DNA from: Candidatus Uhrbacteria bacterium RIFOXYB12_FULL_58_10
GTDB lineage: Bacteria > Patescibacteriota > Patescibacteriia > 2-12-FULL-57-11
Assembly (NCBI GenBank): GCA_943359495.1
Contig: CALRHY010000032.1
Span: 1-7,561 of the forward strand
Direction: 5' to 3'
DNA: 7,561 nt
The notes beneath the pieces were generated by a model. It saw only the letters and a list, made by a program, of their open reading frames with translations. It did not search any database and was not told the DNA's origin. Below, one piece after another: positions 1-6,807 of this stretch; the first letter of the stretch is position 1, and every line of letters begins with the position of its first letter. A program made the position numbers and the translations under genes.

Positions 1-1743
1 CTGATTTTTCTTTTCTTGCTGCTTGCAACCGTCGTCGGGACGCAAGGTGTGAACAATGCCGTCTTCCGCGCCGAAAAATCCGTTTCTGATGCACGAATTG
101 CCAACGCCATTGCCGAAGCGGGTATGAAAAAGGCGTTTTGGTGTCTCAATGCCCAGAGTGCCAACAGCGACTGTGGAACATCCGGCTCGAGTTACCCAGG
201 CGAAACCAGCACCGCGTTCGGCGGCGGCGTTTTTACGAGCACGGTGACTACCGTCGACCAATTTACGAAATCGGTTGATGTGGTTGCCGTGCTGCCGAAT
301 ACCACCACACCCCGCGCCAGGCAACACCTCCAAGCGACCGCCGTCCTCGATACCAGCGTCGTGGCCTTTAATTATGCGCTGCAGACAGGCGTCGGCGGGA
401 TTACGATCGGCAGTAACGCGTCCGTTGCTGGAAATGTCTACGCAAACGGCAACGTGTCCGGATCAAACGGTGCAGTCGTCACTGGTGACGTGTGGGTTGC
501 AGGTGGGACGCAACCGACGACAAACCAACAATGGCTGACGCAAAATGCCTCACAAAATGTCGGACAAGACAGCGTCGTGGTAGACGTCGCCCAAAGCTTT
601 ACCCCTTCGGCGACGAACGTCATCAATTCCGTTTCCCTCTTCCTCAAAAAAGTGGGTGCCCCGGGAAATAAGACAGTACTGCTCGTCACCGACTCCTCAG
701 GAAAACCGTCGAAGACCAGCATCGCACAGGCGACAATCGACACTTCGCTTATCGGTACCTCTTTTGGCTGGATCTCCCTCCCCTTCCAAACCCCGGTTGC
801 CGTCACCAGCGGAACGCCGTATTGGATTGTCATCGACAGCAGTACCAGTGCAACAAACTATCTCGTCTGGGGAAACGACCTGCAAGCTGGGTATGCAAAC
901 GGCCAGGCCAAAAGCAGCGCTTCCTGGAACGCAAAAACCCCAACTTGGAATGCCATCATCGGGGATCTTGCATTCGAAGTCTGGATGGGCGGCATCGCAA
1001 CCGCGCTCGGCAACCTCTCTGTCGGTGGCGAGGCGCACGCCAACACCATCTCCGGCAGTTCCATCGGCACCGATGCCTACTACCAAATCATCAGCGGGAC
1101 AACCGTAAACGGTACCAGTCATCCCAATACAGCAGACCCTGGCCCAGCCGCACTCCCCATCTCCAATAGCGCCATCGCTGAATGGAAGGCAGATGCTGCA
1201 ATAGGCGGAACGATCGTTGGCGATTTTCATCCGACCGGTGGATCGGTGACAACGCTTGGACCAAAAGAGATCACTGGGAATTTGATCCTGGACAACAACC
1301 AGACACTCGTCCTCTCAGGTGCGATCTATGTCCATGGCAACATCACCATGTCGAACAACGTTCTAGTGCAACTCCCTTCGAGCTATGGAAGCGCGAGCGG
1401 CATCATCCTTGCAGATGGCACCATCAGTTTTGATAACAACGCAACGGTGCAGACAGCAATTCCTGGTACATACGTTCTCGTCATCGCTCTTTCGAGTGCC
1501 AACACCCTCGCTGCACCAGCAATGGAACTCTCCAACAATGTCTCGGGCGCGATTTTTTACGCGCCTAATGGTAAAGTAGTGGTAGATAACAACGTCCACC
1601 TGACTGGCGTTGTCGGCGACAGCATCACGTTGAACAATAACGCCGTGCTGACGTACGACATCGGGCTCGCAGATGCCCACTTCGCTTCCGGCCCGGGCGG
1701 CTCATGGGCCCTCCAGAAGGGCAGTTGGCGAGAAATCAAATAA
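1..1743 (+). CDS. PilX-like type IV pilus minor pilin/tip protein with an inserted jelly-roll-like domain, 5' end missing
   Basis: The frame is open from base 1, so the true start and the prepilin leader lie outside the window; the TTG at 16 is inside the hydrophobic helix and is not a start. The 580 visible residues begin with a hydrophobic stretch (LIFLFLLLATVVG) followed by an amphipathic helix ending in EAGMKKAFW, the usual N-terminal layout of PilX-like pilins. Residues about 115-165 and 335-580 are Gly/Asn/Val-rich short strands (GNVYANGNVSG, GNLILDNNQT, NITMSNN), suggesting a beta-helix, and the end (GGSWALQKGSWREIK) is typical of PilX-like proteins of Patescibacteria as I recall them. 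Residues about 180-331 interrupt this with a different domain (AQSFTP, VSLFLKK, YWIVIDSS, WMGG) that resembles the choice-of-anchor R jelly-roll family. The gene lies 2 bases before pilM. Probable role: secreted minor component that primes or caps the pilus and may bind a surface. Family assignment is by recall; the exact ligand is unknown. Confidence 0.85.
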   Translation: MIFLFLLLATVVGTQGVNNAVFRAEKSVSDARIANAIAEAGMKKAFWCLNAQSANSDCGTSGSSYPGETSTAFGGGVFTSTVTTVDQFTKSVDVVAVLPNTTTPRARQHLQATAVLDTSVVAFNYALQTGVGGITIGSNASVAGNVYANGNVSGSNGAVVTGDVWVAGGTQPTTNQQWLTQNASQNVGQDSVVVDVAQSFTPSATNVINSVSLFLKKVGAPGNKTVLLVTDSSGKPSKTSIAQATIDTSLIGTSFGWISLPFQTPVAVTSGTPYWIVIDSSTSATNYLVWGNDLQAGYANGQAKSSASWNAKTPTWNAIIGDLAFEVWMGGIATALGNLSVGGEAHANTISGSSIGTDAYYQIISGTTVNGTSHPNTADPGPAALPISNSAIAEWKADAAIGGTIVGDFHPTGGSVTTLGPKEITGNLILDNNQTLVLSGAIYVHGNITMSNNVLVQLPSSYGSASGIILADGTISFDNNATVQTAIPGTYVLVIALSSANTLAAPAMELSNNVSGAIFYAPNGKVVVDNNVHLTGVVGDSITLNNNAVLTYDIGLADAHFASGPGGSWALQKGSWREIK

Positions 1744-1745
1744 AC

Positions 1746-2852
1746 ATGCCGCTCCTCGACTTTTCTACACACGCCTTTGGCCTTGATATCGGCGACCGCA
1801 GCATCAAAGCGGTAGAATTGCGATTGAGCCGTTTTTCAATTGGCAAGCCACGGTTGACCATGCATGCCTGGAACGAAATCCCGATTCCCGAAGGCATGTT
1901 CTCTCCAGGAAAAATCGAACGGCCAGCCGAAGCTGCAGCACTACTTCGTTCAGTTGTTCAAACTGCAACCCCAAAACCCATCCGCCCGCGCGCTGTAGTC
2001 CTCTCCTTGCCAGAGAGCACCACGTTCGTAAAAACTATTGAGATCCCTCGCGTCCCCCGAGAACAAGTCGCACTCGCAATTGCCCGAGAATCCGAAGAAC
2101 ATATCCCTCTGCCTCTTGCTGAAGCAATCTTGGATTGGCAGTTACTCGTCCCGCTCGAACAAGACAAAACGATCCGGGCCATTGTTGCTGCGGCGCCGCG
2201 TGCCTTGGTGGAGAACTTTGTTACGACACTTGAAGACACTGGACTCATTGTCCTCGCTGTTGAAGCAGAAGCACTCTCCCTTGTCCGCGGCCTCTTACTC
2301 GAAGATCTCCTTCCGGGAGACAACGCCATTGGCATCCTCGATTTGGGAGCAACCCGTTCCAACATCATTATTTTTGATGAAGGGACCATCCAACTTTCCA
2401 CCTCCATCCGTTTTTCCGGCGACACGGTCACCAAAATGATTGCCGAACGTCTGAATATTTCTTGGGAAGATGCGGAAAAAATAAAGATCGAATGTGGGCT
2501 CGAACCTGAACGCTGCGAAAACCGCATTCGTCCAATCATCGCGACAATCCTCAGTGACCTTGTTTCGGACATCCGCACTGCACTGAACGCATACCGGCAA
2601 TCAAAAACAGACGGACACCCAGTTGGTTTGCTCTACATCACCGGTGGGAGTGCGAACGCTACCATGATCGACACGTTCCTGCGACAAAAACTACACCTCA
2701 AGGTTCATCGCGCAAACCCACTCCGCGGCTTCCTGACCCCAGCATCATTCCCTGCCGAACGTGCAGCATCTTTTACGACTGCGATCGGCCTTGCACGCCG
2801 TGCAACACGTTACCTTCCTGTAGAAACAGAAGGTGCGCTTTCCCTCTCGTAA
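1746..2852 (+). CDS. pilM: PilM, actin-like ATPase of the type IV pilus inner-membrane platform
   Basis: Encodes 368 residues, close to the usual PilM length. The actin/FtsA-like nucleotide-binding motifs are visible: phosphate-1 loop GLDIGDRSIKAVEL from residue 12, phosphate-2 loop GILDLGATRSN from residue 196, and the adenosine motif ITGGSANAT near residue 298. The middle part with LPESTTFVKTIEIP and REQVALAIARESEEHIPLP matches the PilM-type 1C subdomain. PilM is cytoplasmic and binds the N-terminal NLL motif of PilN, linking the platform to the motor ATPases. I chose the ATG at 1746, 2 bases after the upstream stop, because the family motif starts directly after MPLLDFSTHAF; the earlier in-frame ATG at 1704 would overlap the upstream gene and add 14 unrelated residues. 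No Shine-Dalgarno sequence is close to the start, so translation probably depends on coupling to the gene before it. The next gene starts 2 bases after the stop. Confidence 0.95.
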   Translation: MPLLDFSTHAFGLDIGDRSIKAVELRLSRFSIGKPRLTMHAWNEIPIPEGMFSPGKIERPAEAAALLRSVVQTATPKPIRPRAVVLSLPESTTFVKTIEIPRVPREQVALAIARESEEHIPLPLAEAILDWQLLVPLEQDKTIRAIVAAAPRALVENFVTTLEDTGLIVLAVEAEALSLVRGLLLEDLLPGDNAIGILDLGATRSNIIIFDEGTIQLSTSIRFSGDTVTKMIAERLNISWEDAEKIKIECGLEPERCENRIRPIIATILSDLVSDIRTALNAYRQSKTDGHPVGLLYITGGSANATMIDTFLRQKLHLKVHRANPLRGFLTPASFPAERAASFTTAIGLARRATRYLPVETEGALSLS

Positions 2853-2854
2853 AT

Positions 2855-3526
2855 ATGTCGTCTTTTTTTGATCGTTTCTCCAGAATAAAAAAAGAGGAAG
2901 GAAAAGAAATGGGGTTGAATGTCCACACCACGGTACTTCCGCTCCAGCTCAACCTCCTTGTCCCAGAGCGTTTGTTGTTACTTCGCCGAAGATTAATCCT
3001 CATTTTAGTTCGCACTGTCCTCTCCATTCTATTTATCGAGTGCGCTATCATTGGCATCACCTTTTTGATCGGCCGACTCATCCTTGAACAGCATTTCCGG
3101 ACCACTATCGAGGAGTCCGTCAACATCAGCCGCGGATTTAGCAAAAACAACAAAGAAATTCGCAACATAAACGAAGAGCTTGCAATGCTGGACACACTGC
3201 GGAAGCAAGCAGTCGCCACAAGCGATGTCTACGGAACGATCCTTGCGCTCACGCCGCCCGGGGTTTCCTATCAAAGCATGACATTGGATATTGAAGGAAA
3301 GCAGCTGCATATCCGCGGGGTTGCAGAGACACGAACTAACCTCAACGCACTACAACATGCGCTCAGTACCACCCCGCTCATCCAGAAACTGAATGCACCG
3401 CTCTCCAACCTCTTCACCAAAGTACGCGTTCCGTTTGAATTCTCTGGAACGCTTACCTACGAACACCTGACAGCACCCATCTTTTTTGCACCAACAGTCA
3501 GTACGTCGTCTTCCACACCGCTATGA
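2855..3526 (+). CDS. pilN: PilN, single-pass type IV pilus platform protein
   Basis: Encodes 223 residues from the ATG at 2855. A basic cytoplasmic tail carries QLNLLVPERL (residues 31-40), equivalent to the conserved INLLP motif that docks PilN into PilM. One transmembrane helix follows at about residues 47-70. After it comes a short coiled-coil-like stretch (residues 80-120) and a compact C-terminal domain (residues 125-203) with YQSMTLDIEGKQLHIRGVAE and a later VPFEFSGTL strand, as in the ferredoxin-like fold of PilN. The outer domain should pair with PilO. The start is uncertain: an in-frame ATG at 2909 has a strong Shine-Dalgarno sequence (GAGGAAGG, 2894-2901) 7 bases upstream and would give 205 residues, with the NLL motif nearer the N-terminus. 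I kept 2855 because it follows the pilM stop by 2 bases, like the spacing elsewhere in the operon. The final bases overlap pilO (ATGA). Confidence 0.9.
   Translation: MSSFFDRFSRIKKEEGKEMGLNVHTTVLPLQLNLLVPERLLLLRRRLILILVRTVLSILFIECAIIGITFLIGRLILEQHFRTTIEESVNISRGFSKNNKEIRNINEELAMLDTLRKQAVATSDVYGTILALTPPGVSYQSMTLDIEGKQLHIRGVAETRTNLNALQHALSTTPLIQKLNAPLSNLFTKVRVPFEFSGTLTYEHLTAPIFFAPTVSTSSSTPL
2894..2901 (+). promoter_or_regulatory. Strong Shine-Dalgarno-like site inside the 5' part of pilN
   Basis: GAGGAAGG lies 7 bases before the in-frame ATG at 2909. It is the only strong ribosome-binding site I see before any start in this window. It either marks the true pilN start at 2909 or provides a second, internal start. 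In the longer reading it encodes part of the basic tail (KKEEGKE), so the purine-rich run could also be simple coding sequence. Confidence 0.5.
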
Positions 3527-4071
3527 ACATGCGTTGGTCTCTTCTTTTTTCCGTCACCGGTATCGGCGTGTTAACGCTCGGTACCATTCTTTTCTTGATC
3601 GTTCCAACCACCCGAGTAATCCGCTCGTTACACCAAGCGATTGAACACGAACAGCTTGATGCTGAAGAACGCTACTTCCACCGCCAAAAAAACCGCAACA
3701 CCATCACCCACATCGCAGAAATCCGCGCCGAGCTCCCTGCACTCCAAAGCCTCGCCCTCCCCGAAGGCCAAGAATTGTCGTTTATCGAACATATTGAATC
3801 GCTGGCCAATACTCACGCCCTCGAAGAGACCGTCCGTCTACTGCCCCCGACGACCGGAACAAAAACCTACCAACGCAAGCTGCAAATTATCCTGACACTG
3901 ACCGGAGACCCACGGGCACTCGGCGCGTTTCTCAACGACCTGGAACAGCAAGATCCCCTCTTCCTCATCACCACAATGAACATTGAGCAGACAGAAAAAC
4001 CAGGCGTTGTTGCAGCAAGCATCCAAGGCTGGGTTTCCTGGCCAGAACAAACCGAAGCAAACACGCTATGA
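3523..4071 (+). CDS. pilO: PilO, single-pass type IV pilus platform protein
   Basis: Encodes 182 residues. A very short cytoplasmic N-terminus is followed by one transmembrane helix (about residues 5-27), a charged, probably coiled-coil segment (about 30-65) and a C-terminal domain (about 80-175). That domain includes LSFIEHIESLANTHAL, a strand LQIILTLTGDP, and then RALGAFLNDLEQQDPLFLI. This last segment is the typical PilO signature, where a helix after the 'TGD' turn limits the distance over which residues are compared. The final strand is ASIQGWVSW. PilO pairs with PilN outside the membrane to hold the pilus machine together. The start ATG overlaps the pilN stop in an ATGA, and no Shine-Dalgarno sequence precedes it, so translation is probably by re-initiation; a second in-frame ATG at 3529 is possible. 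The stop again overlaps the next start by ATGA. The protein is diverged but gene order supports the call. Confidence 0.9.
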   Translation: MNMRWSLLFSVTGIGVLTLGTILFLIVPTTRVIRSLHQAIEHEQLDAEERYFHRQKNRNTITHIAEIRAELPALQSLALPEGQELSFIEHIESLANTHALEETVRLLPPTTGTKTYQRKLQIILTLTGDPRALGAFLNDLEQQDPLFLITTMNIEQTEKPGVVAASIQGWVSWPEQTEANTL

Positions 4072-4346
4072 CCTTTTCTTTACGCCGCATCTCAAAAATG
4101 ATCGCCATCGGGGCAACAACTAGTGCGCTCCTCGTGTGTGCACTGGGGTCATTATTTCTCTATCAGCACCTCTACAAAACGATTACCGAGACTGAACACA
4201 TCCTGATCCTCCGCCGCGAGTATGGTGTCGATCCATTGCATACCAACATTTTTGTCGCCCTACAGCAGGCCCAAGAAGAACGGCGCGCCAAGACCACACC
4301 AGACTGGTCTTCGGCACCAAACGTTTTTGCAAAGCATCTGCGGTGA
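4068..4346 (+). CDS. Small single-pass membrane protein, last gene of the pilus operon, family unknown
   Basis: Encodes 92 residues. The N-terminus is basic (MTFSLRRISK), one hydrophobic helix spans about residues 11-35, and the remaining roughly 57 residues are charged and should lie outside the cell. This is the same topology as PilN and PilO. The outer part has HILILRREYGVDPL, then a charged helix (FVALQQAQEERRAK) and ends TPDWSSAPNVFAKHLR. I do not recognise the family. The start overlaps the pilO stop (ATGA), which makes translational coupling with the platform genes very likely, so a structural or accessory role in the pilus platform is a fair inference. It is too short to be a normal PilP lipoprotein: there is no lipobox and no HQ-type beta domain. 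The strict 4-base overlap and a terminator right after the stop argue that it is a real gene. Confidence 0.75.
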   Translation: MTFSLRRISKMIAIGATTSALLVCALGSLFLYQHLYKTITETEHILILRREYGVDPLHTNIFVALQQAQEERRAKTTPDWSSAPNVFAKHLR

Positions 4347-4351
4347 TACAC

Positions 4352-4386
4352 AAAAAAAGCGACCCCGTTTGCTGGGGCCGTTTTTT
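4352..4386. terminator. Bidirectional intrinsic terminator between the pilus operon and the DoxX-family gene
   Basis: An A7 tract (4352-4358) leads into CGACCCC (4360-4366), a 7-base loop and GGGGCCG (4374-4380), followed by T6 (4381-4386). The stem pairs four C with four G, then one A-C mismatch, then G-C and C-G; the A and T tracts can extend it past a one-base bulge. The T tract ends plus-strand transcripts 5 bases after the stop at 4346. The A tract reads as U on the minus strand, just past the stop at 4394. Both converging genes can use the same hairpin. Confidence 0.85.
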
Positions 4387-4393
4387 GTATGCA

Positions 4394-4783
4394 TTACGGA
4401 CGTGTAAATAGTGCTTTGTATTTGTCCCAATACGCGTATCCAAGATACGCATTAAAAAGGCACACAATGATGCCTGCGGGAAGATTCGCAGGGGCCACAC
4501 GTAGATTAAAAACAATGATCCCAATGGCAACGGGGGCGATAAAAATGGCGGCGAGCGCGGGCAAAAATCCAACCACAAGCATCAGGCCAGCAACAATCTC
4601 GGTTACTTTAATCATCTGAAAAATCCCGGTATCCCAGAGTGTTTGTGAGGCGGGGCGCATCGCCTCCGGAATCCCTTCCATACCATTCATTCCTGCCATG
4701 ATGCCAGTGACGCCGCTCATGAGCAAAAAAAGACCGAGCAGAACACGAGCCGCGATAATGACAGAGCGATGACGAGGTTGCAT
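4394..4783 (-). CDS. DoxX-family four-helix integral membrane protein
   Basis: Encodes 129 residues, normal for the DoxX family. Four hydrophobic segments are visible: residues about 7-31 (RVLLGLFLLMSGVTGIMAG), 57-77 (VTEIVAGLMLVVGFLPALAA), 79-93 (IAPVAIGIIVFNLRVA) and 98-118. The first helix with a Ser/Gly-rich end, followed by a short loop, and the second helix starting with K-x-T-E-I-x-x-G are characteristic of this family. The family is named for a thiosulfate:quinone oxidoreductase subunit of archaea, but most bacterial members have no proven function; some are linked to redox stress. No quinone or metal site can be read here, so I do not give a reaction. The leader is A/T-rich with no clear Shine-Dalgarno sequence. 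It lies 79 bases downstream of the secreted-protein gene on the same strand and converges with the pilus operon. Confidence 0.85.
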   Translation of the reverse strand: MQPRHRSVIIAARVLLGLFLLMSGVTGIMAGMNGMEGIPEAMRPASQTLWDTGIFQMIKVTEIVAGLMLVVGFLPALAAIFIAPVAIGIIVFNLRVAPANLPAGIIVCLFNAYLGYAYWDKYKALFTRP

Positions 4784-4862
4784 ACAAAAAATGATGAATA
4801 ATTAAGATGATCGACGGTGTCTGTACAGTATGCCAGAACACAGCGATGCACGCACCCCTTTC
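4784..4862. other. Short non-coding gap between two minus-strand genes
   Basis: Seventy-nine bases separate the stop of the secreted protein (right) from the start of the DoxX-family gene (left). The part next to the DoxX start is A/T-rich. I see no hairpin with a T tract on the minus strand, so read-through from the upstream gene is possible. The only palindrome is the 8-base CTGTACAG at 4821-4828, too short to interpret. No promoter hexamer pair is convincing. Confidence 0.5.
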
Positions 4863-6560
4863 CTAGTTATAGATCGCACTGTTTGGTTTATTCACCGTTC
4901 CTTGAGTAATATTCGTTGCATCAATCACCGTTCCCGACTGCACAGCCTCGAAGTTTTGAATCGGAATCTTTGTTGGCAAGGGATTAATATTCGACGGAAG
5001 ATCCTTTTTGAGCGACTGGATATCTGGCCATTGGTGTTGCTGAAAACGAGGATCCAAATCCAACTTGAAGGTAAAGACACCGCTTCCATCCGTTACAATC
5101 AAACCATATTTTTTCATGGCATGAATAATCGCAAGTGTAATAGGATAATTCTTATACGGCGTTTCATCGTAGTCAGCACGCAAGCGAAAACGCTGCCCCA
5201 TTGCTGGCAAATTCGGATTGTAGAGATCGCAAGGAAACGATTTGAGTGAAGCAGGAGCAGCCGATGTGCAATGGACAGGAAACTGCGCGGTATTTGCAGG
5301 GCTGATATAGCCAAACCGCGTAAATGGAAAAGCAACGCCAATAGCGTGATTAATACGATCATTGATCGCCTCATCATAATGGACGATACCGGCCGCGACA
5401 GGAAGGTTGGAGGCAGAGCTTCCTCCTATTTGCGTTGGAACGTAACTAATATCACGTTTCAAGTCGTACACCGACAAGGCGCCGGCGGTAAAACCACTCC
5501 CCGACTTTGCCGTGCGCCACGTTTCGTACAAATAGCAATTCTTTTCTCCTGCCGCGAGCGCTGGTGTCGTGATCGGATTTTTAACCCCACCCACCGGCGA
5601 TCCGCTCGTTTCATGAATAATATAAGTATGTGCGTCGGTATTGTTGGAAATTTGCAGATCACCTGGATACGGCACCGTTGTCCCACCACCGATCAATGTT
5701 GACGGACACCAAGAAATTCCCGGTGTACACATCAAAGAGACAAGTGGCTGCGTATCACTCACATACCGCAACATGGTCGTTTCTTGCGAAACAACCGGAT
5801 CGTATCCAGCTAATCCCATATTTTTCACCATGGTTACAGAGTTTGGAAGAAGTGGAAATTTCACCGGATCATCCACACGTTGGTAATACAAGTACTGATC
5901 GGAAAACAAAGGACAGTTTCCAACCATGATGCTGTTTTTGTATGTATGTCCCACAGCACCGGTCCCTATGGGTGGTGCAGGGATATTTGTATTGACGTTC
6001 GTATTGGTATTTGTGGATGGTGTTGTCGATCCACAAGCAAGATTCGCCACGATAGTCGTCGTCACCGTATCGGCAACAAAATCGCTCACGGTCGCAATCG
6101 AAGAACCAAACGTATACGTCGGCAAAAACGCATCCGAAAGATCATCGACAAGCGTATTCCAGGTATTTCCCCACAACTGCTTGGCAACTTGCTCAGAAGC
6201 AATCCCGCGCAAAACCCCACCGCACGACACCGCATACACTTTTGGATCCGTCGTCAATTTGATCAAACGCCCGGTCGGTTTGTACGCAACATTCTTCGCT
6301 AACGGAAACGATGCCATGGTTTGCGAAGAAACAACTACCACCGAAGAAAAATCCTTGTACCACGCATAAAACGTTTTCTCATTCGGAAACGCGTACCGCT
6401 TGTTATTCACCACGTAATACACCGACGAAGAATTGGCTGTTTTGATAAGGGCGGGTTGGGTGAGGGCAAGAGAGGGAGTTGGCAAAACGCCGACTGCTCC
6501 GATAATGCAAGCAACGGCGGCCAAAAGACTCAAAAACACCGAAACACGTCGTCGAATCAT
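4863..6560 (-). CDS. Secreted two-domain protein: Patescibacteria-type N-terminal domain, Thr/Asn linker, large C-terminal domain of unknown function
   Basis: Encodes 565 residues. A Sec signal peptide is clear: MIRRR, a hydrophobic core to about residue 26, and a likely cleavage site after LPTPSLA (near residue 32). Residues about 37-155 hold the motifs VYYVVNNKRYAFPNEKTFYAWY, split here as VYYVVNNKRYAFP and NEKTFYAWY, then GRLIKLTTDPKVYAVSCGGV and LRGIASEQVAKQLWG; I recall this pattern as frequent in extracellular proteins of Patescibacteria. A low-complexity linker (TPSTNTNTNVNTNIPAPP) spans about 179-197. Residues about 205-520 form a second domain with ENCYLYETW-like text (KNCYLYETWRTA), SVYDLKRD, GIVHYDEAINDRINHAIG and LPAMGQRFRLRADYD, and AMKKYGLIVTDG near 481. 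I recall the same order of motifs in secreted proteins of Streptomyces and other soil bacteria, function unknown. There is no C-terminal membrane anchor or LPXTG, so the product is probably released or held non-covalently. No Shine-Dalgarno sequence precedes the start. Confidence 0.8.
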   Translation of the reverse strand: MIRRRVSVFLSLLAAVACIIGAVGVLPTPSLALTQPALIKTANSSSVYYVVNNKRYAFPNEKTFYAWYKDFSSVVVVSSQTMASFPLAKNVAYKPTGRLIKLTTDPKVYAVSCGGVLRGIASEQVAKQLWGNTWNTLVDDLSDAFLPTYTFGSSIATVSDFVADTVTTTIVANLACGSTTPSTNTNTNVNTNIPAPPIGTGAVGHTYKNSIMVGNCPLFSDQYLYYQRVDDPVKFPLLPNSVTMVKNMGLAGYDPVVSQETTMLRYVSDTQPLVSLMCTPGISWCPSTLIGGGTTVPYPGDLQISNNTDAHTYIIHETSGSPVGGVKNPITTPALAAGEKNCYLYETWRTAKSGSGFTAGALSVYDLKRDISYVPTQIGGSSASNLPVAAGIVHYDEAINDRINHAIGVAFPFTRFGYISPANTAQFPVHCTSAAPASLKSFPCDLYNPNLPAMGQRFRLRADYDETPYKNYPITLAIIHAMKKYGLIVTDGSGVFTFKLDLDPRFQQHQWPDIQSLKKDLPSNINPLPTKIPIQNFEAVQSGTVIDATNITQGTVNKPNSAIYN

Positions 6561-6660
6561 AAAAAAGGCTTAAATATAGGATCATTTTTTGAAGTATATC
6601 ATGTTGATCGACTTATGCGCTGGCGCAATGAATGACGATGAAAAGTAGAGATGACGAACA

Positions 6661-6688
6661 CAAACGCACACCTTTCGGTGTGCGTTTG
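6661..6688. repeat. Perfect 12-bp hairpin with a GAAA (minus) or TTTC (plus) loop
   Basis: CAAACGCACACC (6661-6672) and GGTGTGCGTTTG (6677-6688) are exact reverse complements around a 4-base loop. In a minus-strand transcript the loop is GAAA, a very stable GNRA tetraloop. Neither side has a proper T tract: the minus strand continues TGTTCGTCATCTC and the plus strand GTTCAATTGC. It may be a weak second terminator behind the one at 6743-6777, a processing or RNA-stability element in the leader of the secreted-protein gene, or a protein-binding site. Confidence 0.7.
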
Positions 6689-6742
6689 GTTCAATTGCTT
6701 GGTTGGTAGCCCCAAGGGGAGGAAGAACGAACCCTTTGAGAT

Positions 6743-6777
6743 AAAAAAGACCGAGGAACACATGCTATGTTCCTCGG
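6743..6777 (-). terminator. Intrinsic terminator of the tandem-repeat gene
   Basis: CCGAGGAACA (6751-6760) and TGTTCCTCGG (6768-6777) pair perfectly over 10 bp with a 7-base loop. On the minus strand the hairpin is followed by TCTTTTTTAT (the A6 run is at 6743-6748). It lies about 30 bases after the stop of the minus-strand repeat gene, the expected place for its terminator. The plus strand has no T tract here. Confidence 0.85.
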
Positions 6778-6807
6778 ACAAACCCTTTCTCCCCCATTGC
6801 TACACGA

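Larger units (their letters stand above)
6561..6807. other. Non-coding region between the repeat-protein gene and the secreted-protein gene
   Basis: This 247-base stretch holds no credible gene. Its right part has the terminator of the repeat gene and a second perfect hairpin, both listed separately. Its left part must contain the promoter of the secreted-protein gene. On the minus strand two -10-like hexamers are visible, TATACT (plus-strand 6593-6598) and TATATT (6573-6578), but neither has a good -35 hexamer at the right distance, so I do not call a promoter. A short palindrome TGCGCTGGCGCA lies at 6616-6627. Confidence 0.5.

Noticed and set aside
697..1230. Minus-strand open frame (177 residues) opposite the PilX-like gene
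   Set aside because: It has low-quality composition (Cys, Gly and Arg rich), no family motif and no start signal, and it overlaps a coherent pilin-like protein.
1958..2578. Long minus-strand open frame (206 residues) opposite pilM
   Set aside because: The translation is rich in Ser, Arg and Met with no recognisable motif. It lies wholly opposite a well-supported pilM with intact nucleotide-binding motifs, so it is a shadow of pilM codon use.
4394..4783. DoxX-family gene as part of the pilus system
   Set aside because: It is on the opposite strand, separated by a terminator, and its family has no known link to type IV pili; the closeness is most likely accidental.
4821..4828. CTGTACAG palindrome as a possible operator
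   Set aside because: An 8-base palindrome is expected by chance at this window size, and it matches no operator I can name with the right spacing.
6573..6598. Promoter of the secreted-protein gene from TATACT or TATATT
   Set aside because: Both -10-like hexamers lack a -35 hexamer at 16-18 bases, and A/T-rich leaders easily give such matches by chance.
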